64,000 nucleotides of DNA from Streptomyces sp. ISL-1 (GCF_018614585.1 NZ_JAGGOI010000053.1:59380-123379); one strand, 5' to 3'. Shown: positions 1-8,597, numbered from the stretch's first letter. The notes: generated by a model not told the origin, from the letters alone. Program-made: numbers and translations.

Positions 1-1
1 C

Positions 2-715
2 TTCGCCGCCTGTGACGCGGTCGCCTTCGCGCTGCCGCCGGACGTTCAGGCGCCGCTCGCGGCCAGGGCGGCCGCGGCGGGCTGCCACCTTCTGCTGGAC
101 AAGCCGGTCGCGACGAGCGTGGCGGCGGCGCGGGAGACGGCGCTGGCGGCGGAGCTCGCCGGGGTTGCCTCGGTGGTCTTCTGCACGCTGCGGTTCGCCG
201 CGGAAACCGCGCCCTGGATCGCCGAACAGGCGGCGGTGGACGGCTGGTTCACGGCCCACGTGCAGTGGCTCGGCTCGCTGTTCGCGCCCGGCGCGGACAG
301 TCCGTACGCCGCGTCGCCGTGGCGTCGTGAGAAGGGCGGGCTGTGGGATGTCGGCCCGCATGTGCTGTCCGTACTGATCCCGGTCCTGGGCGATGTGACG
401 GCGGTGGCGGCGGCGCGAGGGCCCGTGGACACCGCGCATCTGGTGCTGCGGCACGAGTCGGGTGCGTCGAGCACGGCGACGCTGGGCCTGAGCGCGCCGG
501 TGAAGGCGGCGGGCGCGAGCATCGAGCTCTTCGGCGATCGGGGCACGGTCGCGATGCCGCAGTGGAGCGACGCGGTGCGCTCGTTCGGCGCGGCGCTGGA
601 CGCGCTGCTGGAGTCGGCGCGTACGGGGCAGGCGCACGAGTGCGACGTGCGGTTCGGGTTGCGGCTGACCGAGATTCTCGGGGTGGCCGAGGCCGAGCTT
701 CTGATGCGCGGGTAG
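2..715 (+). CDS. Gfo/Idh/MocA-family oxidoreductase, C-terminal part
   Basis: The gene enters from the left edge, so its Rossmann NAD(P)-binding N-terminus lies outside the window. The open frame starts at base 2. It shows the family signature LPPDVQAPLAARAAAAGCH followed by LLLDKPVA, where the Lys of DKP is the usual catalytic lysine. The rest matches the alpha/beta C-terminal domain. The family performs NAD(P)-dependent redox chemistry on sugars, inositols or related polyols in the cytosol. The substrate cannot be told from this fragment. It ends at TAG 713-715 and faces the next gene tail to tail. Confidence 0.85.
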   Translation, partial: FAACDAVAFALPPDVQAPLAARAAAAGCHLLLDKPVATSVAAARETALAAELAGVASVVFCTLRFAAETAPWIAEQAAVDGWFTAHVQWLGSLFAPGADSPYAASPWRREKGGLWDVGPHVLSVLIPVLGDVTAVAAARGPVDTAHLVLRHESGASSTATLGLSAPVKAAGASIELFGDRGTVAMPQWSDAVRSFGAALDALLESARTGQAHECDVRFGLRLTEILGVAEAELLMRG

Positions 716-730
716 CCGGGAGCCGGCTGG

Positions 731-778
731 GACGGTGCCGTGCTCCTCCGCCGGCGGGAGGAGGAGCACGGCACCGTC
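731..778. terminator. Bidirectional hairpin terminator
   Basis: Arms 731-749 and 760-778 are a perfect 19-bp inverted repeat around a 10-base loop. It lies between two convergent genes ending at 715 and 796 and can serve both. Confidence 0.85.
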
Positions 779-795
779 CTGCTTTCGGCCATGGA

Positions 796-1482
796 TCAGC
801 CGACGCGCTCGATCCGCGCCTTGCGGATCAGGAACTTGCCGGGCTCGCGGACCTGCTCGAAGGCCGCGTTGTTCAGCAGGGCGCAACTGCCGGAGACGGA
901 GGTGACCTTGACAGTCGTCGACTTGCTGTTGTCGAGGTTGGTCACCTTGAGGGTGGTGCCGACCGGGAACTGGCTGCTGGAGGCGGCGGGCGCGCCGCCC
1001 TCGCCGGACAGGGTCACGGTCGAGCCCGCGCAGACGACCTCGCCGCCGGCCCCCTGGTCGCCGCCCTGGTCGCCACCTTCAGCCGGGGGCTGCTCCTCGG
1101 CAGGCGGCTGTTCCTCCGCGGGCGGGGCGGCGGGCGGCTGCTCCTCGGCAGGGGGCTGCCCCTCGGCCGGAGGCTGCTCGGCGGGGGGAGCGGCCTCGCC
1201 TCCGCCCCCTCCGACCTCGCACCCCGAAGCCTCCTGCTGCCGCTTGATCTGCTCGATCACGGCCTGCCGGTTGGCGATCCGCGCCTCGGACTGCGCGTCC
1301 GGATTCGCACGCTGGCCGGCGATGAAATTCTCATTGTTCTGCAGGGCGGTGACCAGTCCGTCGCAGGCCACCGACGCCTGGCTGGTGCCGGTCATTGCCA
1401 CTGCCGTACCGCCGATCGCGACGGCGGCGCCGACGAGCAGAGCGATCTTCTTCTTCGGGCTGAGGGTCTTCTTGCGGGACAC
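796..1482 (-). CDS. Secreted Pro/Glu-rich protein
   Basis: The protein has 228 residues. The N-terminus has a basic stretch (SRKKTLSPKKK), one hydrophobic segment (about residues 12-30) and an Ala-rich region, so it is a signal peptide or signal anchor. Residues about 37-90 are helical and carry cysteines. Residues about 95-150 are a low-complexity linker of EEQPPAEEQPPA-type repeats ending in Gly/Asp-rich sequence. The C-terminal ~75 residues look like a small beta domain with two cysteines that could form a disulfide. The linker suggests the domain is held away from the membrane or wall. It is a conserved hypothetical type in Streptomyces and no function can be assigned. Confidence 0.75.
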   Translation of the reverse strand: MSRKKTLSPKKKIALLVGAAVAIGGTAVAMTGTSQASVACDGLVTALQNNENFIAGQRANPDAQSEARIANRQAVIEQIKRQQEASGCEVGGGGGEAAPPAEQPPAEGQPPAEEQPPAAPPAEEQPPAEEQPPAEGGDQGGDQGAGGEVVCAGSTVTLSGEGGAPAASSSQFPVGTTLKVTNLDNSKSTTVKVTSVSGSCALLNNAAFEQVREPGKFLIRKARIERVG

Positions 1483-1718
1483 GTGGGACTCCTGTCGGGT
1501 CGGTTCCGTGTGCCGTTACGTACGAGTAGGGATCCCGGCTTTCTCAGCCCTGCCACCTACAACATCCTTAACTTTTCTTAAGGCAGCGCGCGGCAGAGAG
1601 CGTCCGGCGCCCCGCCGTACCGGGTGGCGGCCCCTCTATCGCCGGGTCCTGGGCCTGATCGCGGTGCCGGTCGAATACCTGACGCACCGCCGGCTCGTAC
1701 GCCGTGCCGCTGTGTGGC

Positions 1719-2081
1719 CTAGGACCGCCCGAGGGCGTCCCGTACGGCCTCATCCGTACGCGCCACCACAGCCGTACCGTCGTCAGCCGTGATGATCGGC
1801 CGCTGAATCAGCTTGGGGTGCTTGGCGAGGGCAGCCACCCACCGATCCCGCGAACCCTCGTCGCGCGCCCACTCCTTGAGCCCGAGCTCCTTCGCCACGG
1901 CTTCCTGCGTCCGCGCGATGTCCCACGGTTCCAGCCCGAGCCGCCCGAGGACGGCCCGGATCTCGTCCTCGCTCGGCACGTCTTCGAGGTAGCGCCGGAC
2001 GGTGTAGGCGGCGCCGTCCTCGTCGAGCAGATCGATGGCGCTGCGGCACTTGGAACAGGCGGGGTTGATCCAGATCTCCAT
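1719..2081 (-). CDS. ArsC/Spx-family thioredoxin-fold protein
   Basis: The 120-residue protein matches the ArsC/YffB/Spx family in length and in its opening strand (MEIWINPACSKCRSAIDLLDE). The Cys-x-x-Cys at residues 9-12 corresponds to the redox centre. The conserved KLIQRPII segment near residue 92 is the family's cis-Pro region with its oxyanion-binding arginine. Members reduce arsenate using glutathione or glutaredoxin, or act as regulators. No arsenic genes are nearby, so a general thiol reductase role is as likely as arsenate reduction. It is monocistronic. Confidence 0.8.
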   Translation of the reverse strand: MEIWINPACSKCRSAIDLLDEDGAAYTVRRYLEDVPSEDEIRAVLGRLGLEPWDIARTQEAVAKELGLKEWARDEGSRDRWVAALAKHPKLIQRPIITADDGTAVVARTDEAVRDALGRS

Positions 2082-2202
2082 ACCGTCACCGTACCGCTCG
2101 CGCGCCCCTCAAACACCCCCTGGCCAGGGACGATTGTCAGTGGTGGCCGGTAGAATGAACAGTAGTTCGGGATGGTCCCGCCACCGCGCCAGGAGGTTGC
2201 CG

Positions 2203-2472
2203 ATGGCCGTTGCCACACTCATGACGAAGCCCGTGTACCAGCCGCTGAAGAAGAAGCCGCTCCCGGCCGGACAGCCGCGCGAGTGGTACGTCTCGCACAA
2301 CCGCCGACTGAAGGCCATGCGCCTCGCGATCGCCCTGCTCGACTCGGGCGTCTACCACCCGGCCACGGCCGACAATCGCAAGATACGAGCGACGGCGGAG
2401 AGCATCGGGATCCACCCGCCGTCGGACACGACGTGCCGGATGGTGCGGGCACTGATCCGATACGGCCGCTGA
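2203..2472 (+). CDS. Small conserved hypothetical protein (89 aa)
   Basis: The start is chosen at ATG 2203 because AGGAGG lies at 2191-2196, seven bases upstream. An in-frame upstream extension lacks such a site. The protein is basic at the N-terminus (LMTKPVYQPLKKKPLP) and has a compact helical remainder ending in MVRALIRYGR. No signal peptide or membrane segment is visible. The charge and size would suit a nucleic-acid-binding protein, but this is only a guess. A strong hairpin follows immediately, so it is a single-gene transcript. Confidence 0.75.
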   Translation: MAVATLMTKPVYQPLKKKPLPAGQPREWYVSHNRRLKAMRLAIALLDSGVYHPATADNRKIRATAESIGIHPPSDTTCRMVRALIRYGR

Positions 2473-2478
2473 GCGCAA

Positions 2479-2517
2479 CGTCCCGCCGCCGCCACCTCAG
2501 GTGGCGGCGGCGGGACG
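2479..2517 (+). terminator. Perfect hairpin terminator
   Basis: Arms 2479-2497 and 2499-2517 are 19 bp each with a single-base centre, so it is nearly one continuous palindrome. It lies seven bases after the small gene's stop codon. Confidence 0.8.
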
Positions 2518-2674
2518 CATGCGCGCGGCCTTATCGGCCTGTTGGCGACGCGGCTTTGCGGTCCCTCGTAACAAGCTGAGGGTCCCCGGTAACAACCCGG
2601 GCGAGCCACGGTGCGGTTGGTGAGAAATGGGGCATTCTGACCCCACTCGCTTCAAGCCGCCCCGGGGGGCAGAC

Positions 2675-4021
2675 ATGTCACACCCGCATCGCACCACCCT
2701 CCGTACCCTTCGTAGATTCCTCGTCCTCGCGGCCGTCGGCGTGCTGAGCGCCGCCACCACGCTCGCCTCCGCCCCGCCTGCCGCGGCCGAACCGGCCACG
2801 GCGGTCCCCTATCCCGTGGGAGCGAGCGCGACCCGTTACTCGGGGCTCGCCTTCGACACCTGTACGGCACCGCCGCTGACGGCGATGCAGGCGTGGGCCG
2901 CGTCCCCGTACCGCGCCGTCGGTGTGTACATCGGGGGCGTCAACCGCACCTGCGCCCAGCCGCAACTGACCGCGTCGTGGGTCGCCTCCGTGTCGAAGAT
3001 GAAGTGGCGTCTGCTGCCCATTTACAAGGGCCTGCAACCGCCCTGTGGCGGCAGGCCCACCGACGCCAAGATCAGCTCGGACGCGGCGACCGCCAGGTCC
3101 CAGGGCGCGGAGGCGGCCGCCGACGCCATCGCCAAGGCCAAGGCGCTCGGCATGCGGCCCGGCAGCGCCTTCTACAACGACATCGAGAACTACGTCCAGA
3201 CGGACGCCACATGCCGGACCGCCGTGCTGTCGTACGTCTCCGCCTGGACGAAAGAGCTGCACCGGCTGGGCTATGTCTCGGGCGTCTACATGAACCTCAA
3301 CCTCGGGTCGAAGCAGCTCTCCGACGTCTACACGTCCACCGCCTACGCCCGCCCCGACGCGCTGTGGATCGCCCGCTACGACGGAGTCGACTCGCTGACG
3401 GGCTGGACCAACATCGCCGACTCCAAGTGGGCCGCCCACCAGCGGGCCAAGCAGTTCAAGGGCAGCCACAACGAGACCTACGGCGGCGTCACCCTCAACA
3501 TCGACAGCGACAGGCTCGACACCCCGGTCGCCACCGTTGCGTACACGTACACGGCGAAGAGTTCCACCATGCTCAACGCCCGCACCGGTCCCTCGACCGG
3601 CTACCCCGCCGCCAAGTCCTACGCGCCCAATTCCTCCATCGAGGTGGTGTGCCAGGCGCCCGGTTCCACCGTGGGCAGCACCCGCGTATGGGACAAGCTC
3701 TCCGATGGCACGTACGTCACGGACTACTACGTCAGCACCCCGTCCAAGGCCACCTACAGCGCTCCGCTGCCGCGCTGCACGTACCCGTACCAGACCACTG
3801 CCCCCGGCGGCGTCACCGAGCGCAGCGGCCCCGGCACCTCGTACACCGCGCTGGGGAAGTCGCCCAACGGGTCCCTGGCGTGGGTGTACTGCCAGCGGGC
3901 CGGCTCGGCGGTCGGTACCACCAAGATCTGGGACAGGATGGACAACGGCCGCTATGTCTCCGACTACTACGTGGCCACCCCGAGCAAGACGACCTACAGC
4001 AAGCCCGCTCCGCGCTGCTGA
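2675..4021 (+). CDS. Secreted DUF1906 glycoside-hydrolase-like protein with two SH3-like repeats
   Basis: The protein has 448 residues from ATG 2675, which follows a G-rich ribosome site. A twin-Arg/basic N-terminus and hydrophobic core (about residues 12-35, ending PPAAAEP) form a signal peptide, so it is exported. Residues about 45-270 match the DUF1906 (Rv2525c-like) TIM-barrel family related to GH25 lysozymes: GLAFDTCTAPP at the start, the YIGG strand, FYNDIENY with the acidic residues usual for the active site, and LWIARYDG. Two similar ~70-residue repeats follow (about 290-360 and 370-440), each with a motif like VWDKLSDGTYVTDYYVSTPS, typical of bacterial SH3 cell-wall-binding modules. 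A peptidoglycan-related role outside the cell is inferred. Confidence 0.85.
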   Translation: MSHPHRTTLRTLRRFLVLAAVGVLSAATTLASAPPAAAEPATAVPYPVGASATRYSGLAFDTCTAPPLTAMQAWAASPYRAVGVYIGGVNRTCAQPQLTASWVASVSKMKWRLLPIYKGLQPPCGGRPTDAKISSDAATARSQGAEAAADAIAKAKALGMRPGSAFYNDIENYVQTDATCRTAVLSYVSAWTKELHRLGYVSGVYMNLNLGSKQLSDVYTSTAYARPDALWIARYDGVDSLTGWTNIADSKWAAHQRAKQFKGSHNETYGGVTLNIDSDRLDTPVATVAYTYTAKSSTMLNARTGPSTGYPAAKSYAPNSSIEVVCQAPGSTVGSTRVWDKLSDGTYVTDYYVSTPSKATYSAPLPRCTYPYQTTAPGGVTERSGPGTSYTALGKSPNGSLAWVYCQRAGSAVGTTKIWDRMDNGRYVSDYYVATPSKTTYSKPAPRC

Positions 4022-4030
4022 CGGAACGCG

Positions 4031-4062
4031 ACGCGGCCGGCGCTCATCCGCGCCGGCCGCGT
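4031..4062. terminator. Bidirectional hairpin terminator
   Basis: The 13-bp perfect arms 4031-4043 and 4050-4062 lie between the convergent DUF1906 gene and the GNAT gene. Confidence 0.8.
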
Positions 4063-4070
4063 GAGGGTGT

Positions 4071-4664
4071 TCAGATCCGGGCGCTGAGGCGCGCCTTCGC
4101 GGCCGGCCACTCCTCGGCGAGGATCGAGAAGTAGACGCTGTCCCGCCAAGTGCCGTCCGGCCGCTGCTTGTGGCGGCGAAGTACACCTTCCCGCTGCGCT
4201 CCCAGACGGGCGATGGCGGCCTGAGACCTCTCGTTCATGTGGTCGGTCTTCAACTGCACACGCCCCATGCCCAGTTCCTCGAAGGCGTGGCCGAGCAACA
4301 GCAGCTTCGTCTCGGTGTTGACCGCCGTGCGCCAGGACGCGCGGCCGTACCAGGTCCAGCCGATCTCCAGCCGCTCGTTCTCCGGAGCGATGTCCATGTA
4401 CGTCGTCCAGCCGACGGCACTGCCCGTCGCGCGATGAATCACAGCGAACGGTATGTACACGCCCTGCTCGGCAGCGGCAAGCAGCGCAGCGAGCTTGAAC
4501 CCGAGTTCCTCCTGCGTGCGCGGCGTCGGTCCGCCCTGCCAGCGCCAGACCTCGTCGTCCGAGCCCCCCGCGGTGAAGAGGTCTCCGAGATGATCCGTCG
4601 TCAAGGGTTCCAGGCGCACGTGACGGCCGGTGAGCGTCACGGGAAGCGGTGTCTTGGCAGGCAT
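4071..4664 (-). CDS. RimJ/RimL-type GNAT N-acetyltransferase
   Basis: The 197-residue protein has the opening typical of this subfamily (VTLTGRHVRLEPLTTDHLGDL) and the features IGWTWYGRASWRTAVNTETK and LGMGRVQLKTDHMNERS, where the Asn-x-x-Ser is the usual motif near the acetyl-CoA pyrophosphate region. Members move acetyl groups from acetyl-CoA to protein N-termini or small amines. The ATG at 4664 is chosen because AAGGAAG lies upstream. A TTG at 4700 is also in frame. The substrate is unknown. The operator-like repeats at 4685-4720 lie just upstream and may control it. Confidence 0.85.
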   Translation of the reverse strand: MPAKTPLPVTLTGRHVRLEPLTTDHLGDLFTAGGSDDEVWRWQGGPTPRTQEELGFKLAALLAAAEQGVYIPFAVIHRATGSAVGWTTYMDIAPENERLEIGWTWYGRASWRTAVNTETKLLLLGHAFEELGMGRVQLKTDHMNERSQAAIARLGAQREGVLRRHKQRPDGTWRDSVYFSILAEEWPAAKARLSARI

Positions 4665-4684
4665 GGCCCGAAGAATAGCTTCCT

Positions 4685-4720
4685 TCTGTACTAGTTTCAA
4701 TTCGTTTCTGCACTAGTGCA
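4685..4720. promoter_or_regulatory. Paired ACTAGT-centred near-palindromes (operator candidate)
   Basis: Two similar sites centred on ACTAGT are spaced 22 bp apart, about two helical turns: TTCTGTACTAGTTTCAA and TTCTGCACTAGTGCAA. The second contains a perfect 12-bp palindrome TGCACTAGTGCA (4709-4720). They lie between the GNAT gene and the divergent dioxygenase gene, so one regulator could control both. The regulator is not identified. GntR/YtrA-type proteins favour CTAG-centred sites, but that is only a suggestion. Confidence 0.5.
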
Positions 4721-4913
4721 AAAGCGGCCCCTCCTCGCGACTCGAGTGTGGCGCGTTTACACAGTGTGAAGTGTCACAGACAACTCGGCGGCGCTGTGGG
4801 AGCTTCAACTCTGCTAGCCCTCAGTTGAGTTGATGACGAGTGAGTTGATGAACGAGCCGAGGGTCCGGGGCATCGCGCTCGGGACGGTCTGCCCGCATGT
4901 GGAGAGGATCGAA

Positions 4914-5783
4914 ATGAGCACTTTGGAAGCCATGGCGATCGACCAGGTGGTCGACACGGCCCGGTATCCCCTGTCCGAACTCGAGAGCGCCGAGGGGCAG
5001 GCGGTGATTTCCCGCGCCCGGCGCGAACTACTGACGCTCGGCTGCACCGTGCTGCCGGACTTCATCCGTCCGTCGCTCCGGGATGTCCTGCGGCAGGAGT
5101 GCTCGGCCATCGCCCCCCGGGCACACTTCGACGTCGAGACGGTCAACGTCTACAACATCGCGGTGGACTCGGCCCTGCCGCAGGACCACCCCGGCCGCAG
5201 GACCTTCGAGCGGGGCAACGCGTTTGTCGCGCGGGACCGCATCCCCGAAGGCTCCCTCATCAGCCGGCTCTACTCCCACCAGGTCTTCCAGCGCTTCGTC
5301 GCCGACTGCTTCCAACTTCCGCAGCTGCACGAGTTGGCGGACCCGCTCTCCGGGCTGGTTCTCAACGTCGTGGCGCCGGGCATGGAGCACCCCTGGCATT
5401 TCGACACCAACGAGTTCACGGTGAGCATGCTCACCCAGGAAGCGCAGGCCGGCGGAGTCTTCGAGTACTGCCCGAACATCAGGTCCGCGCACGACGAGAG
5501 CTTCGACGATGTACGGGACGTACTGGACGGCCGGGGCGAGCGGATGACCCGGCGCCTCCCTCTGCAACCCGGTGACCTGCAGCTGTTCAAGGGCCGCTAC
5601 TCGCTGCACCGGGTGAGCCCCGTGCAGGGCGAGGCCGCGCGCCACTCCGCGATATTCGCCTACAGCGAGCGCCCCGGAGTCATCGGCAGCGTGGCACGGA
5701 CGCAACAGCTCTTCGGCCGGGTACTGCCCGAGCATCTGGCGGCCGAGGGCCAAGCCGTCCGGGGCGATCAACTGCTGGATTAG
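4914..5783 (+). CDS. Fe(II)/2-oxoglutarate-dependent dioxygenase
   Basis: The 289-residue protein starts at ATG 4914, preceded by GGAGAGG. A longer in-frame start at 4830 has no good ribosome site. His162-Phe-Asp164 (in EHPWHFDTNEFTVSML) and His232 (in YSLHRVSP) form the 2-His-1-carboxylate iron site. The segment AGGVFEYCPNIRS is typical of the standalone amino-acid-modifying group that also includes BesD-like halogenases. The Asp is present, whereas halogenases have Gly there, so a hydroxylase (or desaturase) is predicted. It is the first gene of a cassette with a methyltransferase and a carnitine-type acyltransferase, so it may install the hydroxyl that is later acylated. The substrate is unknown. 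Confidence 0.85.
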   Translation: MSTLEAMAIDQVVDTARYPLSELESAEGQAVISRARRELLTLGCTVLPDFIRPSLRDVLRQECSAIAPRAHFDVETVNVYNIAVDSALPQDHPGRRTFERGNAFVARDRIPEGSLISRLYSHQVFQRFVADCFQLPQLHELADPLSGLVLNVVAPGMEHPWHFDTNEFTVSMLTQEAQAGGVFEYCPNIRSAHDESFDDVRDVLDGRGERMTRRLPLQPGDLQLFKGRYSLHRVSPVQGEAARHSAIFAYSERPGVIGSVARTQQLFGRVLPEHLAAEGQAVRGDQLLD

Positions 5784-5880
5784 GGGGCGGCGAGGACGTG
5801 CGCGCGGCGGGGACGTGCGCGCTCGACCACAGTCGTCGTAGGCCGTTGCCCCACTCTGCGATCCATGGAGGAGTAACCCT

Positions 5881-6771
5881 GTGCGTTTCGACGCGACCGG
5901 AAAAGTCTCGCTCGACCACATCTACACCCAGCCCGATCCGCGCAGCTATTTCAGTGTGCTGCGCCCGCTCGGCTACTGCGTACCGCAACAGGCCAAGCCC
6001 TACTTCGCGAAGCTCATCAAGGAGTACCGGGAGTCCCAGCACGTCGCGGCGCCGAAGGTGCTGGACATCGGGTGCTCGTACGGGATCAACGCCGCCCTGC
6101 TGAAGTACGACGCGACCATGGACGAGCTGTACGGGCGCTACTGCGCCGAGGATCGCGAGGGGGACAGCCGCGAAGCCCTGCTGGCCCGCGACCGGGAGCT
6201 GTCCCGGTCGCGTCAACCCGCGCAGCGCATCCGGTTCGTCGGCCTCGACAACTCGAGCAGTGCGCTGACCTACGCGCTCGAGGCCGGGTTCCTCGACGAC
6301 GCGGTGCACGCCGACCTGGAGGCGCACGAGCCGACCCCGCGGCAGCGCGAGCAGTTGGCCGGGACGGACCTGGTGATCTCGACGGGCTGCCTCGGCTACG
6401 TCACCGAGCGGACCCTCACGCGCGTCGTCCACGCCCAGGACGGCCGCCAGCCCTGGATGGCGCACTTCGTGCTGCGGATGTTTCCTTTCGACCCGATCGA
6501 GCGCGCGCTGGCGGGGCTGGGGTACCGGACGACCCGTGTAGAAGAGGTTTTCAAGCAGCGGCGGTTCGCGTCCCCGGAGGAGCAGACACTCGTACTGGAC
6601 AGGATGTCGGCCGCAGGGGTGGATGCGCGGGGCCTGGAAGCGGAAGGCTGGCTCTACGCACAGCTCTACCTCTCCCGGCCGCAGGACCCATCAGGCCCCG
6701 AGACCGGGGGCCTCGCCGCCCGCGAGGAAACCACCACAGTTCCCCACGAACCGAAACGAGAGCAGAATTGA
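5881..6771 (+). CDS. Class I SAM-dependent methyltransferase
   Basis: The 296-residue protein starts at GTG 5881 after GGAGGAG. Motif I is VLDIGCSYGINAALLK at residues 60-75. A later acidic/hydrophobic strand (RIRFVGLDNSSSAL) and the segment TDLVISTGCLGYV fit motifs II and IV of the Rossmann methyltransferase fold. The region upstream of motif I and the C-terminal half (HFVLRMFPFDPIERAL) are unusual, so the acceptor atom cannot be predicted. The stop codon overlaps the TTG start of the acyltransferase gene, so the two are translationally coupled. The dioxygenase ends 97 bp upstream. A cytosolic tailoring role in the same pathway is inferred. Confidence 0.85.
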   Translation: MRFDATGKVSLDHIYTQPDPRSYFSVLRPLGYCVPQQAKPYFAKLIKEYRESQHVAAPKVLDIGCSYGINAALLKYDATMDELYGRYCAEDREGDSREALLARDRELSRSRQPAQRIRFVGLDNSSSALTYALEAGFLDDAVHADLEAHEPTPRQREQLAGTDLVISTGCLGYVTERTLTRVVHAQDGRQPWMAHFVLRMFPFDPIERALAGLGYRTTRVEEVFKQRRFASPEEQTLVLDRMSAAGVDARGLEAEGWLYAQLYLSRPQDPSGPETGGLAAREETTTVPHEPKREQN

Positions 6772-8597
6772 ACACCAGCCAGCCATCGGCAGACATGACG
6801 ACCTTCGCCCAGGAGGACAGCCTGCCGCGCGTACCGCTGCCTACGCTGGAGGCAAGCTGCGAGAGGTTCCTCGCCTGGTGCGAGCCGCTGCTGACCGCCG
6901 ACGAACGGGCGGCCACCGAGGCAGAGGTGACCGCCTTCCTCCGGCCTGACGGCCCCGGCCGGGTGCTGCAGGCGGCGCTGGAGGAGTACGACGCCACGGA
7001 GGGCGTGCGCAGCTGGCTCGACACCTTCTGGCCCTACCGCTACCTGGGCCGCCGGGACCGGATCGCGCTCAACGCCAACTTCTTCTTCCTGTACAAGGAC
7101 TCCGACCAGCCGCAGGTCGAGCGGGCGGCCGGGCTCATCGCCGGTGCCGTCAACTACAAGCGGCAGCTCGACCAGGGGCTGATCCCGCCGGTGGTGCAGC
7201 GCGGAGTGCCCCAGTCGATGGTGCAGAACAAATTCCTGTTCTCCGCCACCCGGATCCCCGGCGCGCAGCAGGACACCGTCCGCGCGCCCTACTCCGCCCA
7301 GTCGCCCGGCCCGTCCACGGCCCGGCACATCGTGGTGTTCTTCCGGGGCAGCATGTTCCGGCTGGACGTGCTCGGCGCCGACGGCGCCCCGCACAGCCTG
7401 GACGACCTCGAGGCGGGGCTGCACGCCGTCATGAAGGCCGGTGCCGAGCCGGCCGCCGTGGACACCTCGGTGGGCCACCTCACCACCATGGCCCGCGCGG
7501 AATGGGCGGCCGCCAGGGAGTCGCTGATCGCCTGCCACCCGCGCAACGCGGACGCGCTGGAGGACATCGAGACCGCGCTGTTCTGCGTCGCTCTGGAGGA
7601 CTTCGCGCCCGCGGACACCCAGGAGGCGTGCGACGAGCTGCTGTACGGCGACCGCGGCAACCGGTGGTTCGACAAGGCCCTGTCCTTCATCGTCTTCGCC
7701 GACGGCCGGGCGGGGATCAATGTGGAGCACTGCGAGCTGGACGGAACGACCATCCTCAGCTTCACCGACGCCCTGCTGACCACCCCGGCCGAGGAGCACT
7801 CCAGCCAGTCCGGAGCCCGCTCCCAGGGGCTGCCGGCGCTGGAGCCGGTCGTGTTCGAACTGGACGGCGACCTGCGAGCCCAGGTGCGCTCCGCCGCCGA
7901 CGCGTTCGCCGTGTTCGGGAACAACACCGCCACCACCACAGTGTCGTTCGCGGACTTCGGCAGTAATGCGGCCAAGGCGCTCGGGGTTTCGCCGGACGCG
8001 TTCGTCCAGCTCGCCTATCAGCTCGCCCACCAGCGTGCCAAGGGGCACCTGGGCGCCACGTATGAGTCGATCGCCACCCGGCAGTACCGGCTCGGGCGGA
8101 CCGAGGCGATGCGCGTCGTCACCCCCGGGATCCGCGATTTCGTCGAGGTGATGGAGGACCCGGCAACGGACAAGGCCACCCGGCGCGCCGCGTTCCGGGC
8201 GGCCGCCGAGCAGCATGTGGCCCGAGCGAAGGAGTGCCAGCTCGGGCAGGCGCCCGAGCAGCACCTGTGGGAGCTGGAGCTGATCCAGCGCCGGCGCGGG
8301 GCTGAGCTGGGAGTGACCGAGCAGCCGTCGCTGTACCGGACGCCGGGCTGGCTGACGATGCGGGACGACTACCTGAGCACCAGCTCCGCGCCGTCCGCCA
8401 ACATCCAGTACTTCGGCTTCGGTTCGACCAGCAGCCGGTGCATCGGCATCGCCTATGTGCTGCTGCCCGACCGGTTCAACCTCTACCTGAGCACGCCGCT
8501 GGCGGTGGCCGACCAGATGCGGACATACGCCGAGCGGCTGCGGGAGGCGGTGGCCGAACTGCGGGAGCTGCTGGCGCCCGAGCGGTCCGGGGACTGA
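6768..8597 (+). CDS. Choline/carnitine O-acyltransferase family protein
   Basis: The 609-residue protein has the usual length of the family, which moves acyl groups between CoA and a hydroxyl of a choline- or carnitine-like acceptor. The catalytic His321 lies in INVEHCELDGTTI, matching the family's N-x-E-H signature. LNANFFFLYKD near residue 105 and LSTSSAPSANIQYFGFG near residue 540 match the conserved core and acceptor-site strands. The TTG at 6768 overlaps the methyltransferase stop and has GAGAG upstream. ATG 6795 is the alternative. Such enzymes are uncommon in bacteria. With the dioxygenase and methyltransferase it suggests O-acylation of a hydroxylated, perhaps N-methylated, compound. 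A terminator follows at once. A decayed copy of its 3' end lies at 11409-11500. Confidence 0.85.
   Translation: MNTSQPSADMTTFAQEDSLPRVPLPTLEASCERFLAWCEPLLTADERAATEAEVTAFLRPDGPGRVLQAALEEYDATEGVRSWLDTFWPYRYLGRRDRIALNANFFFLYKDSDQPQVERAAGLIAGAVNYKRQLDQGLIPPVVQRGVPQSMVQNKFLFSATRIPGAQQDTVRAPYSAQSPGPSTARHIVVFFRGSMFRLDVLGADGAPHSLDDLEAGLHAVMKAGAEPAAVDTSVGHLTTMARAEWAAARESLIACHPRNADALEDIETALFCVALEDFAPADTQEACDELLYGDRGNRWFDKALSFIVFADGRAGINVEHCELDGTTILSFTDALLTTPAEEHSSQSGARSQGLPALEPVVFELDGDLRAQVRSAADAFAVFGNNTATTTVSFADFGSNAAKALGVSPDAFVQLAYQLAHQRAKGHLGATYESIATRQYRLGRTEAMRVVTPGIRDFVEVMEDPATDKATRRAAFRAAAEQHVARAKECQLGQAPEQHLWELELIQRRRGAELGVTEQPSLYRTPGWLTMRDDYLSTSSAPSANIQYFGFGSTSSRCIGIAYVLLPDRFNLYLSTPLAVADQMRTYAERLREAVAELRELLAPERSGD

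Noticed and set aside
2678..4186. A 502-residue minus-strand frame opposite the DUF1906 gene
   Set aside because: It is an antisense shadow: the plus frame has a signal peptide and family motifs, and the minus frame is low-complexity Val/Gly/Arg-rich sequence without domains.
4914..5783. A BesD/HalD-type radical halogenase
   Set aside because: The sequence environment is similar, but the iron-site Asp164 is present (His-Phe-Asp). Halogenases have Gly or Ala there to admit chloride.
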